NCBI RefSeq assembly: GCF_013778455.1
Contig: NZ_JACEHE010000004.1
Span: 124,001-188,000, forward strand
DNA: 64,000 nucleotides
From: Streptomyces himalayensis subsp. himalayensis
GTDB lineage: Bacteria; Actinomycetota; Actinomycetes; Streptomycetales; Streptomycetaceae
Direction of reading: 5' to 3'
Positions 16,051 to 23,297 of this stretch are shown here, piece after piece; the stretch's first letter is position 1; each line of letters begins with the position of its first letter. A program made the position numbers and the translations under genes. The notes under the pieces are model-generated. The model worked only from the letters and a program-made list of their open reading frames with translations, did not search any database and was not told where the DNA came from.

Positions 16051-16500
16051 TCAGCTCTTGACCGTGATACGGAAGACGGGGTGCTTGTGCGCCGCCGCGA
16101 GCAGCTCCTCGTCGGTGGAGTCGGCGGTGATGTCGCCGAAGAAGCGGCCGACCTCCCAGCCCCACTTCTTCAGGTAGGTGCGCAGGATTGTGGGCTTCTG
16201 GTCGTCCGGAAGCTCCACAGCGGTGAACTCCTGGGTGCGGCGGCCGACCTGGAGGCGGCCCCCGCCGGCGGCCCTCATGTTGCGCACCCACTCGGAGTGT
16301 CCGCGAGCCGAGATCAGGTAGGGGCCGCCCTCGTACGGCAGCGGGTTGACCGGGACGCGGCGCCACTCTCCGCTCTTGCGGCCGCGGACGGACAGCTCGG
16401 CGTGGCCGAGGAGGCTGATGCCGCGGCGGGCGATCCATCCGATGAAGCGGTTCATGCCCGCTTCGAAGGCGCCGGGCCTGATGTAGTGCTGCTGTGCCAT
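16051..16500 (-). CDS. Nitroreductase family deazaflavin-dependent oxidoreductase
   Basis: A 149-residue split-barrel protein of the DDN/F420-dependent reductase family. Typical text is SVRGRKSGEWRRVPVNPLPYEGGPYLIS, GHSEWVRNMRAAGGG and RTYLKKWGWEVGRFFGDI. Family members use reduced coenzyme F420 to reduce quinones or aromatic substrates; F420 use is inferred from the family. ATG 16500 has GGAGG upstream. It is divergent from a TetR regulator, with two copies of the same palindrome between them, so it is very probably that regulator's target. Confidence 0.88.
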   Translation of the reverse strand: MAQQHYIRPGAFEAGMNRFIGWIARRGISLLGHAELSVRGRKSGEWRRVPVNPLPYEGGPYLISARGHSEWVRNMRAAGGGRLQVGRRTQEFTAVELPDDQKPTILRTYLKKWGWEVGRFFGDITADSTDEELLAAAHKHPVFRITVKS

Positions 16501-16519
16501 GGTGACCTCCACCTGTTGA

Positions 16520-16534
16520 GAGAGCACTGCTCTC
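16520..16534. promoter_or_regulatory. TetR operator, copy 1
   Basis: GAGAGCACTGCTCTC, seven-base arms around a central C, lies 20 bases before the reductase start. A half-like GAGAGCAGTG follows at 16540. Confidence 0.75.
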
Positions 16535-16573
16535 GCTTGAGAGCAGTGTGCACGGGATCGGTGATCCAAGGCA

Positions 16574-16586
16574 AGAGCACTGCTCT
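16574..16586. promoter_or_regulatory. TetR operator, copy 2
   Basis: AGAGCACTGCTCT, the same palindrome as copy 1, centred 53 bases from it on the TetR side. Two matching sites between divergent genes support control of both. Confidence 0.75.
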
Positions 16587-16647
16587 CTTTTTAAGGCGGC
16601 GCTCTCGTTTGTGTGCACTGCTCCGAAATCGTGGGACACTGCCTCGT

Positions 16648-17418
16648 ATGAGCACCGCACGTGGAGCCCGTGCCCGGGCACGTACCGAGATCACCGCCGC
16701 CATCAAGGACGAGGCGCGCAGACAGCTCGCCGCCGAAGGCGCCGCCAAGCTCTCGCTGCGCGCCGTGGCCCGTGAGCTCGGCATGGTGTCCTCCGCCCTG
16801 TACCGCTATTTCCCGAGCCGCGACGACCTGCTGACCGCCCTCATCATCGACGCCTACGACTCCCTCGGCGAGGCCGCGGAGTCGGCGCACGCCAAGGCCG
16901 CCGACGCCGAGCCGGTGCAGCAGTGGACCACCGTCTGTGAGGCGGTGCGCGCCTGGGCACTGGCGCATCCGCACGAGTACGCGCTCATCTACGGCTCGCC
17001 CGTGCCCGGCTACTCCGCGCCCGACTCGACCGTCCCCGCGGCGTCGCGCGTCGGGCTGCTGCTCATCGGTGTCGTCCGTGAGGCCTGGGAGGGGCGCGGT
17101 ATCGCACGCCCGCCGCTCCCGGCCGACCTGAGGCCCGAGGCGGAGCGCATGATGGCGGATCTGGCGCCCGACCTGCCGCCGGAGGTGGTCGCGGCCCTGG
17201 TGTCCGCGTGGGCGCAGCTGTACGGACTGGTCGGCTTCGAGGTCTTCGGGCAGTTCCACCGGGTCGTCGAGGACCGCGCGGTGTTCTTCACTCACGCCGT
17301 CACCCAACTCGCCCATCACGTAGGCCTGTTGAACCATGGCCGAACCGCCGAGACACCTCATCGCCCTCAGGGCAGGGGCAAGGGTACGGCCTCGGGCGGC
17401 AGACGGGCCGGGTCGTGA
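16648..17418 (+). CDS. TetR/AcrR family transcriptional regulator
   Basis: A 256-residue TetR regulator. The HTH spans about residues 20-65 with LSLRAVARELGMVSSALYRYFPSRDDLLTALI, the classical TetR signature. The C-terminal ligand domain resembles TetR_C_13/WHG types (WALAHPHEYALIYGSPVPGY). ATG 16648 has no clear ribosome site; GACACT sits seven bases upstream, so it may be leaderless. The divergent deazaflavin-dependent reductase and the two AGAGCA-C-TGCTCT sites in between point to local autoregulation and control of the reductase. The C-terminal ~25 residues are low-complexity and run into a decayed LuxR gene. Confidence 0.9.
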   Translation: MSTARGARARARTEITAAIKDEARRQLAAEGAAKLSLRAVARELGMVSSALYRYFPSRDDLLTALIIDAYDSLGEAAESAHAKAADAEPVQQWTTVCEAVRAWALAHPHEYALIYGSPVPGYSAPDSTVPAASRVGLLLIGVVREAWEGRGIARPPLPADLRPEAERMMADLAPDLPPEVVAALVSAWAQLYGLVGFEVFGQFHRVVEDRAVFFTHAVTQLAHHVGLLNHGRTAETPHRPQGRGKGTASGGRRAGS

Positions 17419-17731
17419 CGCGGGATCCGCTCTTGCAGTGAGCGCAGCGCGGGCCCCGGATCGACGGCTAATCGGGGAGTTCGCGGCCCGCTCCAAGGAA
17501 CCCGCGGCCGCCGAGACACTGTCCGAACTCACCGAGCGGGAACGGGAGGTGACGGCTCTGGTCGGCATCGGCCTCTCGAACGAGGAGATCGCCCGCCGCC
17601 TCGTCGTCAGCCCGCTCACCGCCAAGACCCACGTCAGCCGCACCATGGTGAAGCTGGGCGCCAGTGACCGTGCCCAACTCGTGGTCCTGGCTAGAGAGTC
17701 GGGCTTGGTCCGGCCGGGTTGGCTGGGCTGA
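17419..17731 (+). pseudogene. LuxR-type response regulator remnant (DNA-binding domain only)
   Basis: In the frame ending at TGA 17729-17731, RRLIGEFAARSKEP is followed by a complete NarL/LuxR helix-turn-helix: LTEREREVTALVGIG, LSNEEIARRLVVSPLTAKTHV and a C-terminal SGLVRPGWLG. The linker is the usual one just after a receiver domain, but nothing upstream encodes a receiver; the frame instead runs back into the TetR gene in another register. This is therefore the 3' third of a response regulator left after a deletion. The formal ORF from ATG 17336 would give a 131-residue protein with an unnatural N-terminus. Confidence 0.75.
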
Positions 17732-17765
17732 CCTCGAGGCGCCCACGGCACGTACGGGACACGGA

Positions 17766-17818
17766 CACGCGCGCGTGCCCGGCGCACAGGGACGTTGAGC
17801 GCCGGGCACGCGCGCGTG
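17766..17818. terminator. Bidirectional terminator, perfect 20-bp stem
   Basis: The arm 17766-17785 is the exact inverse complement of 17799-17818 with a 13-base loop. It lies between the response-regulator remnant and the convergent DHA2 exporter gene and can serve both strands. Confidence 0.92.
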
Positions 17819-17845
17819 CTGGTGGTTTCAGTCGGCCGGTGGATG

Positions 17846-19351
17846 TCAGTCGCGGACGGCGACGCGTTCCTCCGCCGTCTCCGGCTCCGCCTGCACGGAC
17901 TCGTCCTCTTGGACGGACTTCGCGACGAGCACGGTCTGCTGCGGCCGCCGCGCGCGGAGCCCGGGGAGCGTGACCAGCAGTCCAGCGAGTGCGATGGCCG
18001 TCACCACGACCAGGCCCGGACGGAAGCTGTCCAGTACGGCCTGCGGGGACGAGCCTCCGTGGCCGTTCGCGGTCACCACGGCCGTCACCACGGCCAGGAA
18101 GATCGCGCCGCCCACCTGGATCGACGTGTTCAGCAGGCCGGACACCATGCCCTGTTCGTCGTCGTCGACGCCGTTGGTGGCCTGGATGTTGAGCGAGGGG
18201 AAGACCAGTGCGCACGCCGCGCCGAGCAGCAGCATCGAGGGGAGGATCACCGCCGCGTACTGCGGTGTCAGGCTGATTCGCAGGAACAGTGCGTAGCCGA
18301 TGACCAGCAGCGTGAAGCCCGTGGCGATGACCCGCGGGGTGCCGAACCGGTCGACCACGGCGCCGATCTTCGTCGCCGACAGCGCGACCAGCGCACCGGC
18401 CGGCAGGAAGGCCAGCGCGGTCTGCAGCGCCGACCAGCCGAGCAGCGACTGCATGTAGAGCGTGACCAGGAACTGGAAACCGACGTACGAACCGAAGAAC
18501 GCCATCGCGCCGAGCTGTGCCCTGATCTGGCTGCCCGAGCGCAGTACCCCGAGCCGGATCAGCGGGCTCGCGGTGCGCTGCTCGATCGTCACGAAGACGG
18601 CGAGCAGTACGGCGACGGCGAGGAAGGAGAGGAGGGTGCGGGCCGACGTCCAGCCGGCCTCCGGTGCCTGGACGACGGTGAAGACGAGCAGCAGCATCGA
18701 GGCCGTGCCGATGACGGCGCCCGGTACGTCGTAGCCGCCGTGCTTCTTCTCGCGCTCGCTGTGCGGGATCAGCTTCAGCCCGGCGATCAGGGCGATGAGC
18801 GCGATGGGCGCGGGCAGCAGCATCGTCAGGCGCCAGCTGGCCTCGGTGAGCAGGCCGGACAGGACGAGGCCCATGGAGAAACCGGTGGCCGCGCACGTGG
18901 TGTAGATGGAGAGCGCGCGGTTGCGCACCGGGCCCTCGGCGAACGTGGTGGTGATGATCGACAGGCCTGCGGGCGCCGTGAACGCGGCACTCAGGCCCTT
19001 GATGAACCGGCTGGCGATCAGCAGCGGACCCGAGTCGACGAGGCCGCCGAGCAGCGAGGCCAGCGCGAAGACGCCGAGCGCGATGAGAAAGACGCGGCGA
19101 CGGCCCAGCAGGTCGGCGGTGCGTCCGCCGAGGAGCAGCAGTCCGCCGTATCCCAGGATGTAGCCGCTGACGATCCACTGAAGGGTCGAGGTGGACAGGT
19201 CGAGTTCGGAGCCGATGGACGGCAGGGCGACGCCGACCATCGAGACGTCGAGAGCGTCCAGGAACATCGCGGCGCAGAGCACCAGCAGGGTTCCCCACAG
19301 TCGTGGGGTCCAGCGCTCGTGTGCCGCGGAAGCCGTGAGCGGAGAGGTCAT
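17846..19351 (-). CDS. DHA2-type MFS drug exporter
   Basis: A 501-residue, about 14-helix major facilitator. Family marks are LDALDVSMVGVALPSIGSEL in helix 1 (motif D1), LQWIVSGYILGYGGLLLLGGRTADLLGRRRVF (motif A) and the second-half VVDRFGTPRVIATGF. DHA2 proteins export drugs or metabolites using the proton gradient. ATG 19351 begins 15 bases before a long near-perfect palindrome shared with the divergent MarR gene, so repression by that MarR regulator is likely. The C-terminal tail after the last helix is acidic and cytoplasmic. Confidence 0.92.
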   Translation of the reverse strand: MTSPLTASAAHERWTPRLWGTLLVLCAAMFLDALDVSMVGVALPSIGSELDLSTSTLQWIVSGYILGYGGLLLLGGRTADLLGRRRVFLIALGVFALASLLGGLVDSGPLLIASRFIKGLSAAFTAPAGLSIITTTFAEGPVRNRALSIYTTCAATGFSMGLVLSGLLTEASWRLTMLLPAPIALIALIAGLKLIPHSEREKKHGGYDVPGAVIGTASMLLLVFTVVQAPEAGWTSARTLLSFLAVAVLLAVFVTIEQRTASPLIRLGVLRSGSQIRAQLGAMAFFGSYVGFQFLVTLYMQSLLGWSALQTALAFLPAGALVALSATKIGAVVDRFGTPRVIATGFTLLVIGYALFLRISLTPQYAAVILPSMLLLGAACALVFPSLNIQATNGVDDDEQGMVSGLLNTSIQVGGAIFLAVVTAVVTANGHGGSSPQAVLDSFRPGLVVVTAIALAGLLVTLPGLRARRPQQTVLVAKSVQEDESVQAEPETAEERVAVRD

Positions 19352-19365
19352 GCACAGCACGCTAC

Positions 19366-19392
19366 ATGCACATGCATCTGATGCAAGTGCAT
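19366..19392. promoter_or_regulatory. MarR operator, 27-bp near-perfect palindrome
   Basis: The arms match at 12 of 13 pairs around a central T. The inner part TGCATCTGATGCA (19373-19385) is itself symmetric, and ATGCAC/GTGCAT form the outer arms. It lies between the divergent exporter and MarR starts. Confidence 0.85.
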
Positions 19393-19437
19393 TTAATGTC
19401 GATGCAACAAACACCTTTCTTCTGCTACCGTGCGGTC

Positions 19438-19842
19438 ATGGCGGCGAAGAAGGCCGAGCAGGGGCTCGTGGACCAGTGGCGGGACATCCTCGCCGTGCAC
19501 GCACGCACCATGTGCGAACTCGACCGTGAGCTGCACCGGTACGGCCTGGGCGCCAGCGACTTCGAGGTCCTCGACGTACTCGCGGAAGGCGCGGCCGAGG
19601 ACGGCGGCTGCTCGTACCGGGTGCAGGAGATCGCCGGGCGGGTCCATCTCAGTCAGAGTGCGCTGTCGCGGCTCATCGGACGGCTGGAGAAGGAAGGCCT
19701 GGTCGAGCGGGGCCTGTGCGTGGAGGACCGGCGCGGGGTGCGCGTCGCGCTGACCGCTAAGGGACGCGACCTGCATGCCCGGGTGCGCCCCCTGCAGCGG
19801 GCGGTGCTGACGCGGATGCTGGCGGAGGACCGGTCCGCCTGA
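19438..19842 (+). CDS. MarR family transcriptional regulator
   Basis: A 134-residue winged-helix regulator. The recognition region is VHLSQSALSRLIGRLEKEGLVERGLCVEDRRGVRVALTAKGRD, the standard MarR helix plus wing. ATG 19438 lacks a ribosome site and lies six bases after TACCGT (19426-19431), consistent with a leaderless transcript; the upstream in-frame ATGs inside the operator are therefore not needed. The divergent DHA2 exporter and the intervening palindrome suggest the usual MarR arrangement, in which a ligand lifts repression of an efflux pump. Confidence 0.9.
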   Translation: MAAKKAEQGLVDQWRDILAVHARTMCELDRELHRYGLGASDFEVLDVLAEGAAEDGGCSYRVQEIAGRVHLSQSALSRLIGRLEKEGLVERGLCVEDRRGVRVALTAKGRDLHARVRPLQRAVLTRMLAEDRSA

Positions 19843-19843
19843 T

Positions 19844-19879
19844 CGGTCAGCTCGGTCAGCTGTGTCAGCGTCAGGTGAC
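19844..19879 (-). repeat. 9-bp tandem repeats spanning the isomerase stop codon
   Basis: Units CGGTCAGCT, CGGTCAGCT, GTGTCAGCG and TCAGGTGAC follow each other. Each carries TCA, a TGA stop on the minus strand; the gene's true stop is at 19871-19873. Confidence 0.6.
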
Positions 19880-20602
19880 GCCCGACTTCTCCCGCCACAG
19901 CGCCGTGAGAGAGCTGTCACCCGTGGCGCGGGGGAACGGCAGCCGGTTCCACAGCGACAGATAGAGCCGCGCGGCAGGGCCCGAGACCTCGCAGTCCGCC
20001 TCGCCGGCGTCGTCGCGCTCGGTCACCGGGGGGTCGGCGGAGATCCGGACGGTCCACACCGCGTCCGTGTCGGTCGCCCGCACCCGCAGGACGCGTGGTT
20101 CTTCCGTACGCACCTTGCTCCTCGGCCGGGCGTGGAAGCCGCACAGCAGCTCGTCGATCCCGTCCACGGCGAAGTCCGTGCCGATCGTCTCGGGCTTCCC
20201 GCCCCGTGCCGACTCCGCGTCGACCCGGTGCACCGCCGTCTCGTGCGCCTGCCGTCGGGCCCAGAAGGCCAGTGGTGACAGCGCCGGAAGAAAGCTCCAG
20301 CACGCCACATCGGGCGGGGCGGTAGCGAGCGTCTCGACCAGCGCGCGGTGTCCCGCGCGGAACCATGCCAGCAGCTCGCCGCCGTCGAGATCCGGCAGAC
20401 CACCGTCGGGATGGTACGAGGTGTGGCCCTCGGCGACGAACGTGGCGGCCCAGCGGTGCACCATCCCCGTGTGCCGCAGCAGATCACGCACTTCCCAGCC
20501 GGGGCAGGTCGGCACCTTGGCGTCCGGCCCGGCCTCTTCCGCGGCGACGGCCAGCAACCGGCCCTCCGCCTCCAGCGTGTGAATGTGCTCGGAGGTGTCC
20601 AT
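19871..20602 (-). CDS. Maleylpyruvate isomerase-type mycothiol-dependent protein
   Basis: A 243-residue protein of the DinB-like mycothiol-dependent maleylpyruvate isomerase family. The metal-binding motif is visible as RRQAHETAVHRVDAE in the middle, with the N-terminal KVPTCPGWEVRDLLRHTGMVHRWA that carries the first His. The C-terminal MDMPI_C-like domain follows (GFHARPRSKV, then WTVRISADPP). Mycothiol is the actinobacterial thiol, so this fits the organism. The substrate is unknown; many paralogues occur per genome. ATG 20602 is preceded by GGTGTCC-type sequence without a strong site. Tandem 9-bp repeats cover the stop. Confidence 0.85.
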   Translation of the reverse strand: MDTSEHIHTLEAEGRLLAVAAEEAGPDAKVPTCPGWEVRDLLRHTGMVHRWAATFVAEGHTSYHPDGGLPDLDGGELLAWFRAGHRALVETLATAPPDVACWSFLPALSPLAFWARRQAHETAVHRVDAESARGGKPETIGTDFAVDGIDELLCGFHARPRSKVRTEEPRVLRVRATDTDAVWTVRISADPPVTERDDAGEADCEVSGPAARLYLSLWNRLPFPRATGDSSLTALWREKSGVT

Positions 20603-20704
20603 GCGGTGAGTGTGCCCGATGGAGTGCGGTCGAAGAGGGCTTAGGAAGAGGGTCGCGTCACCGTCGTCCGCCGCTTGCACGAAGCGTTCCACCCTCTCCA
20701 CGCC

Positions 20705-20965
20705 TCAGCGGCGGCGGAACAGGCAGATCAGCGCCGTCCGTTCGCCGGTGAGCGCCTTGCCCTCCACGCCGGCCATGCGGTCGAGTATCCAGCCCTGCGC
20801 CTCGATGGCCTCGATCTGCTCGCCGACGCCCGCCATGAGGCCGGTGTGGCGGTGGCTGGAGCTCGCCTCGATGATCTTGAAGACCAGGATCTGTCGGCCG
20901 GCACTGTACGCCTCGGTGGCGACTCTGGTCGCCTCGTTCGCCTTGGCGTTGTTGATGAAACCCAT
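20705..20965 (-). CDS. Small conserved hypothetical protein, 86 residues
   Basis: An 86-residue protein starting MGFINNAKANEATRVATEAY and ending TALICLFRRR. The middle reads MAGVGEQIEAIEAQGWILDRM. I recall many short Streptomyces paralogues with the same N-terminus and the GWxLxxM...ICLFRR end, all without known function. No membrane segment, cysteine pair or catalytic motif is evident. It stands alone between the mycothiol-dependent protein and a decayed region. The start ATG 20965 is preceded by GGGGGAAGC. Confidence 0.75.
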   Translation of the reverse strand: MGFINNAKANEATRVATEAYSAGRQILVFKIIEASSSHRHTGLMAGVGEQIEAIEAQGWILDRMAGVEGKALTGERTALICLFRRR

Positions 20966-21445
20966 TGCTTCCCCCGATGTCTGAAAGGACGTGAGATCTG
21001 AGCGCGGCTCAGCTTCTCACAGGGGCAGGCGGTCCCGGCGAGGTGGTGGTTCCGTGACGTTCAGGCTGCTCACCGCGTGGCCGCGTGCCGGGTCGCGTAC
21101 CCGATGAGTGCCGCCACCGCGGCCAGTGCCGCCACGCTTGTCAGGGCTGCCGGGAGCGATAACCAGTCCGCTATGAAGCCGATCGCGTGCGGTCCCAGCA
21201 GCATGTGTCCCCCGCGGCCGGCATCGGTACACCGGCCACCAGACCGGTGGTGGTCTCTCCGAGGTGCAGGTCGTTGCTACGGCCGAACCAGGTATGGAAC
21301 GCGACAACTCGCTACCGGAGTCTTCGCAGACACCCCCGAGGTGTCGACGGACCGCTGGCCCGGATGCGTACAAGGGTGTTCGCGGGCGCTCAAGGCGTTC
21401 GGACGTGTACGGCGGCGCCCGGCCCGCCCCGGTGCCGCCGCGGGC
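20966..21445. other. Degenerate stretch between the 86-residue gene and the DeoR gene
   Basis: This 480-base stretch contains an MFS C-terminal scrap at 21070-21204 on the minus strand. The rest has mixed reading-frame character (for example a CCACC-AGACC-GGTGG inverted repeat near 21237) and no gene that I can support. It looks like an old deletion scar. Confidence 0.5.
21070..21204 (-). pseudogene. C-terminal scrap of an MFS transporter
   Basis: On the minus strand from 21204 to TGA 21070-21072 the frame reads LLGPHAIGFIADWLSLPAAL followed by an Ala/Val-rich helix ending IGYATRH. This is the shape of the last two helices of a 12-helix major facilitator. The same frame upstream stays open for only a few codons of unrelated text, so most of the gene is gone. 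Too short for a standard ORF cut-off. Confidence 0.55.
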
Positions 21446-22225
21446 TCACACCGCCAGGACCCTCACCCCCGCCTCCTCGAACCCCGCCACCGTCTCAGGA
21501 TCCACGCCCGTGTCGGTGACCAGCGTGTCCACGCGGTCCGTGGCGCAGATGCGGGCGAAGGCCCGTCGTCCCAGCTTGCTGGAGTCAGCGGCCACCACCA
21601 CGCGCTCCGCACGCTCGCACAGCAGCCGGTTGATCGCGGCCTCCTCCTCGTCGTGCGCCGCCGCGCCATGGATCGCGTCGAAGGCGACGACACCGAGGAC
21701 GGCGGTGTCGAGGGTGATCTGGTCAAGTACGCCGTCCGCGAGGGGGCCGACGAGCTCGTAGGACTGCGGGCGTGCGACACCGCCGGTCACCACGATCTTG
21801 AACTGCGGCCGTACCGCCAGCTCGTTGGCGATGTTGAGGGCGTTCGTCACCACCGTCAACGCCGGGGAGCCCGTGGCCAGATCGGGTCGCACGGCGAGTG
21901 CGCGCGCCACCTCCGTAGTGGTGGTGCCGCCGGTCAGGCCGACCGCCTCGCCGGGTGAGACGAGATCCGCCACGGCCTTGGCGATGCGTTCCTTCTCGGA
22001 GGCGCGCCGCGCGGTCTTGTAGCGCAGGGGCAGCTCGTACGACACACCGTGCACGACGGCACCGCCCCGCGTCCGTACGAGCATCTGCTGGTCGGCGAGT
22101 TGATCGAAGTCCCGGCGGATCGTCGCGGCCGACACGTCCAGCTCGGCAGCCGCCTCCTCGACGTCCAGCCGGCCGCGCTCGACGAGCAGTTCCAGCAGCG
22201 TCTTCCAGCGGGCGTCGCGGGACAT
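21446..22225 (-). CDS. DeoR/GlpR family transcriptional regulator (AgaR-like)
   Basis: A 259-residue DeoR repressor. The HTH is LVERGRLDVEEAAAELDVSAATIRRDFDQL, followed by the sugar-phosphate-binding domain of the isomerase-like DeoRC fold: LTGGTTTTEVARAL, VVTNALNIANEL, VVTGGVARPQSYELVG and the final TLVTDTGVD. ATG 22225 has GGAGAG upstream; a GTG at 22252 gives nine more residues. It is divergent from a SIS isomerase and a class II aldolase, the classical company of AgaR-type regulators, whose effector is an amino-sugar phosphate. Repression of the sis-aldolase operon is the natural inference. Confidence 0.9.
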   Translation of the reverse strand: MSRDARWKTLLELLVERGRLDVEEAAAELDVSAATIRRDFDQLADQQMLVRTRGGAVVHGVSYELPLRYKTARRASEKERIAKAVADLVSPGEAVGLTGGTTTTEVARALAVRPDLATGSPALTVVTNALNIANELAVRPQFKIVVTGGVARPQSYELVGPLADGVLDQITLDTAVLGVVAFDAIHGAAAHDEEEAAINRLLCERAERVVVAADSSKLGRRAFARICATDRVDTLVTDTGVDPETVAGFEEAGVRVLAV

Positions 22226-22288
22226 CCGCACTCTCCGTTCCTCGATCTTCACGGGGACCCTAGCGCAATACGAATCCCCTCGGCATGC

Positions 22289-22318
22289 TTGATCCTGCTC
22301 GGAACAGCTCGATATCGT
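22289..22318 (+). promoter_or_regulatory. Promoter of SIS-aldolase operon
   Basis: TTGATC (22289-22294) and TATCGT (22313-22318) are 18 bases apart. It lies in the divergent gap next to the DeoR gene. TGCTC and GAGCA halves around the -10 could be part of the DeoR site. Confidence 0.45.
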
Positions 22319-22365
22319 GCAGAAAAGAGCATCGCGCGTCGAGTCGTTGTGTGGAGGGGGCCGAC

Positions 22366-23256
22366 ATGAGCCATGTCGAGACCGAGTTGAACAGCCAGCC
22401 TGAGTGCTGGCAGCGCGCCGCCGGCCTGGCCGTCGGCCATCGCTCGGTGCTGCCGGCGGCGGGGGAGCGGGTCGCGATCGTCGGCTGCGGTACCTCGTGG
22501 TTCATGGCGCAGGCAGCGGCGGCGCTGCGTGAGCAGGCGGGCCAGGGCGAGACCGACGCCTTCGCCGCCTCCGAGTTCCCCGCCGGCCGCGCCCGCGCCT
22601 ACGAAAGGGTTGTCGCCCTTACACGCTCAGGCACCACGACCGAGGTACTCGAACTGCTCCGGCGGCTGCGGGGATGCACCCGCACGACCGCGATCACCGC
22701 GGACCCCCGGACGCCCGTGATCCAGGCCGCCGACGACATCGTCGTACTCGACTTCGCCGACGAACAGTCCGTCGTGCAGACCCGGTTCGCCACCACCGCG
22801 CTCACGCTGCTCCGAGCCCACCTCGGCCTGCACACCGAAGCCGTGGTCGACGACGCGCGCACCGCGCTCGCGGAACCCCTGCCCGAAGGGCTCGTCGACT
22901 GCGCGCAGTTCACCTTCCTCGGGCGTGGCTGGACGGTCGGGCTCGCCCTGGAAGCCGGGCTCAAAATGCGCGAGGCATCACTGGCGTGGACCGAGGCCTA
23001 CCCCGCCATGGAGTACCGGCACGGCCCGATCGCCATCACCACCAAGGGCACCGCGACATGGATGCTCGGCGAGGCTCCTGAAGGACTGGAGGAGCAGGTG
23101 CGCGCCACGGGCGGGATGTGGGTGGCGGGCGCCCTCGACCCGCTCGCCGAGCTGGTGCGCGCCCAGAGGCTCGCCGTCGCGGTCGCGGCCACCCGCGGCC
23201 TCGACCCCGACCGGCCGCGCCACCTCACCCGCTCCGTGATCCTCACCGGTTCCTGA
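22366..23256 (+). CDS. SIS domain sugar isomerase (AgaS-like)
   Basis: A 296-residue protein with two SIS (sugar isomerase) domains. The first shows VAIVGCGTSWFMAQAAAALRE and LTRSGTTTEVLELLRRL; the second shows FLGRGWTVGLALEAGLKMREASLAWTEAYPAMEYRHGPIA, the glucosamine-6-phosphate-deaminase/isomerase hallmark around Glu and His. Family members deaminate or isomerise hexosamine phosphates. ATG 22366 has GGAGGGGG upstream. The aldolase gene follows after 41 bases. With the divergent DeoR regulator this looks like a tagatose/galactosamine-type route. Confidence 0.88.
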   Translation: MSHVETELNSQPECWQRAAGLAVGHRSVLPAAGERVAIVGCGTSWFMAQAAAALREQAGQGETDAFAASEFPAGRARAYERVVALTRSGTTTEVLELLRRLRGCTRTTAITADPRTPVIQAADDIVVLDFADEQSVVQTRFATTALTLLRAHLGLHTEAVVDDARTALAEPLPEGLVDCAQFTFLGRGWTVGLALEAGLKMREASLAWTEAYPAMEYRHGPIAITTKGTATWMLGEAPEGLEEQVRATGGMWVAGALDPLAELVRAQRLAVAVAATRGLDPDRPRHLTRSVILTGS

Positions 23257-23297
23257 CCGACCCGCCCCCGACCACGAGCAGAGAGGGAGGATGAGCC

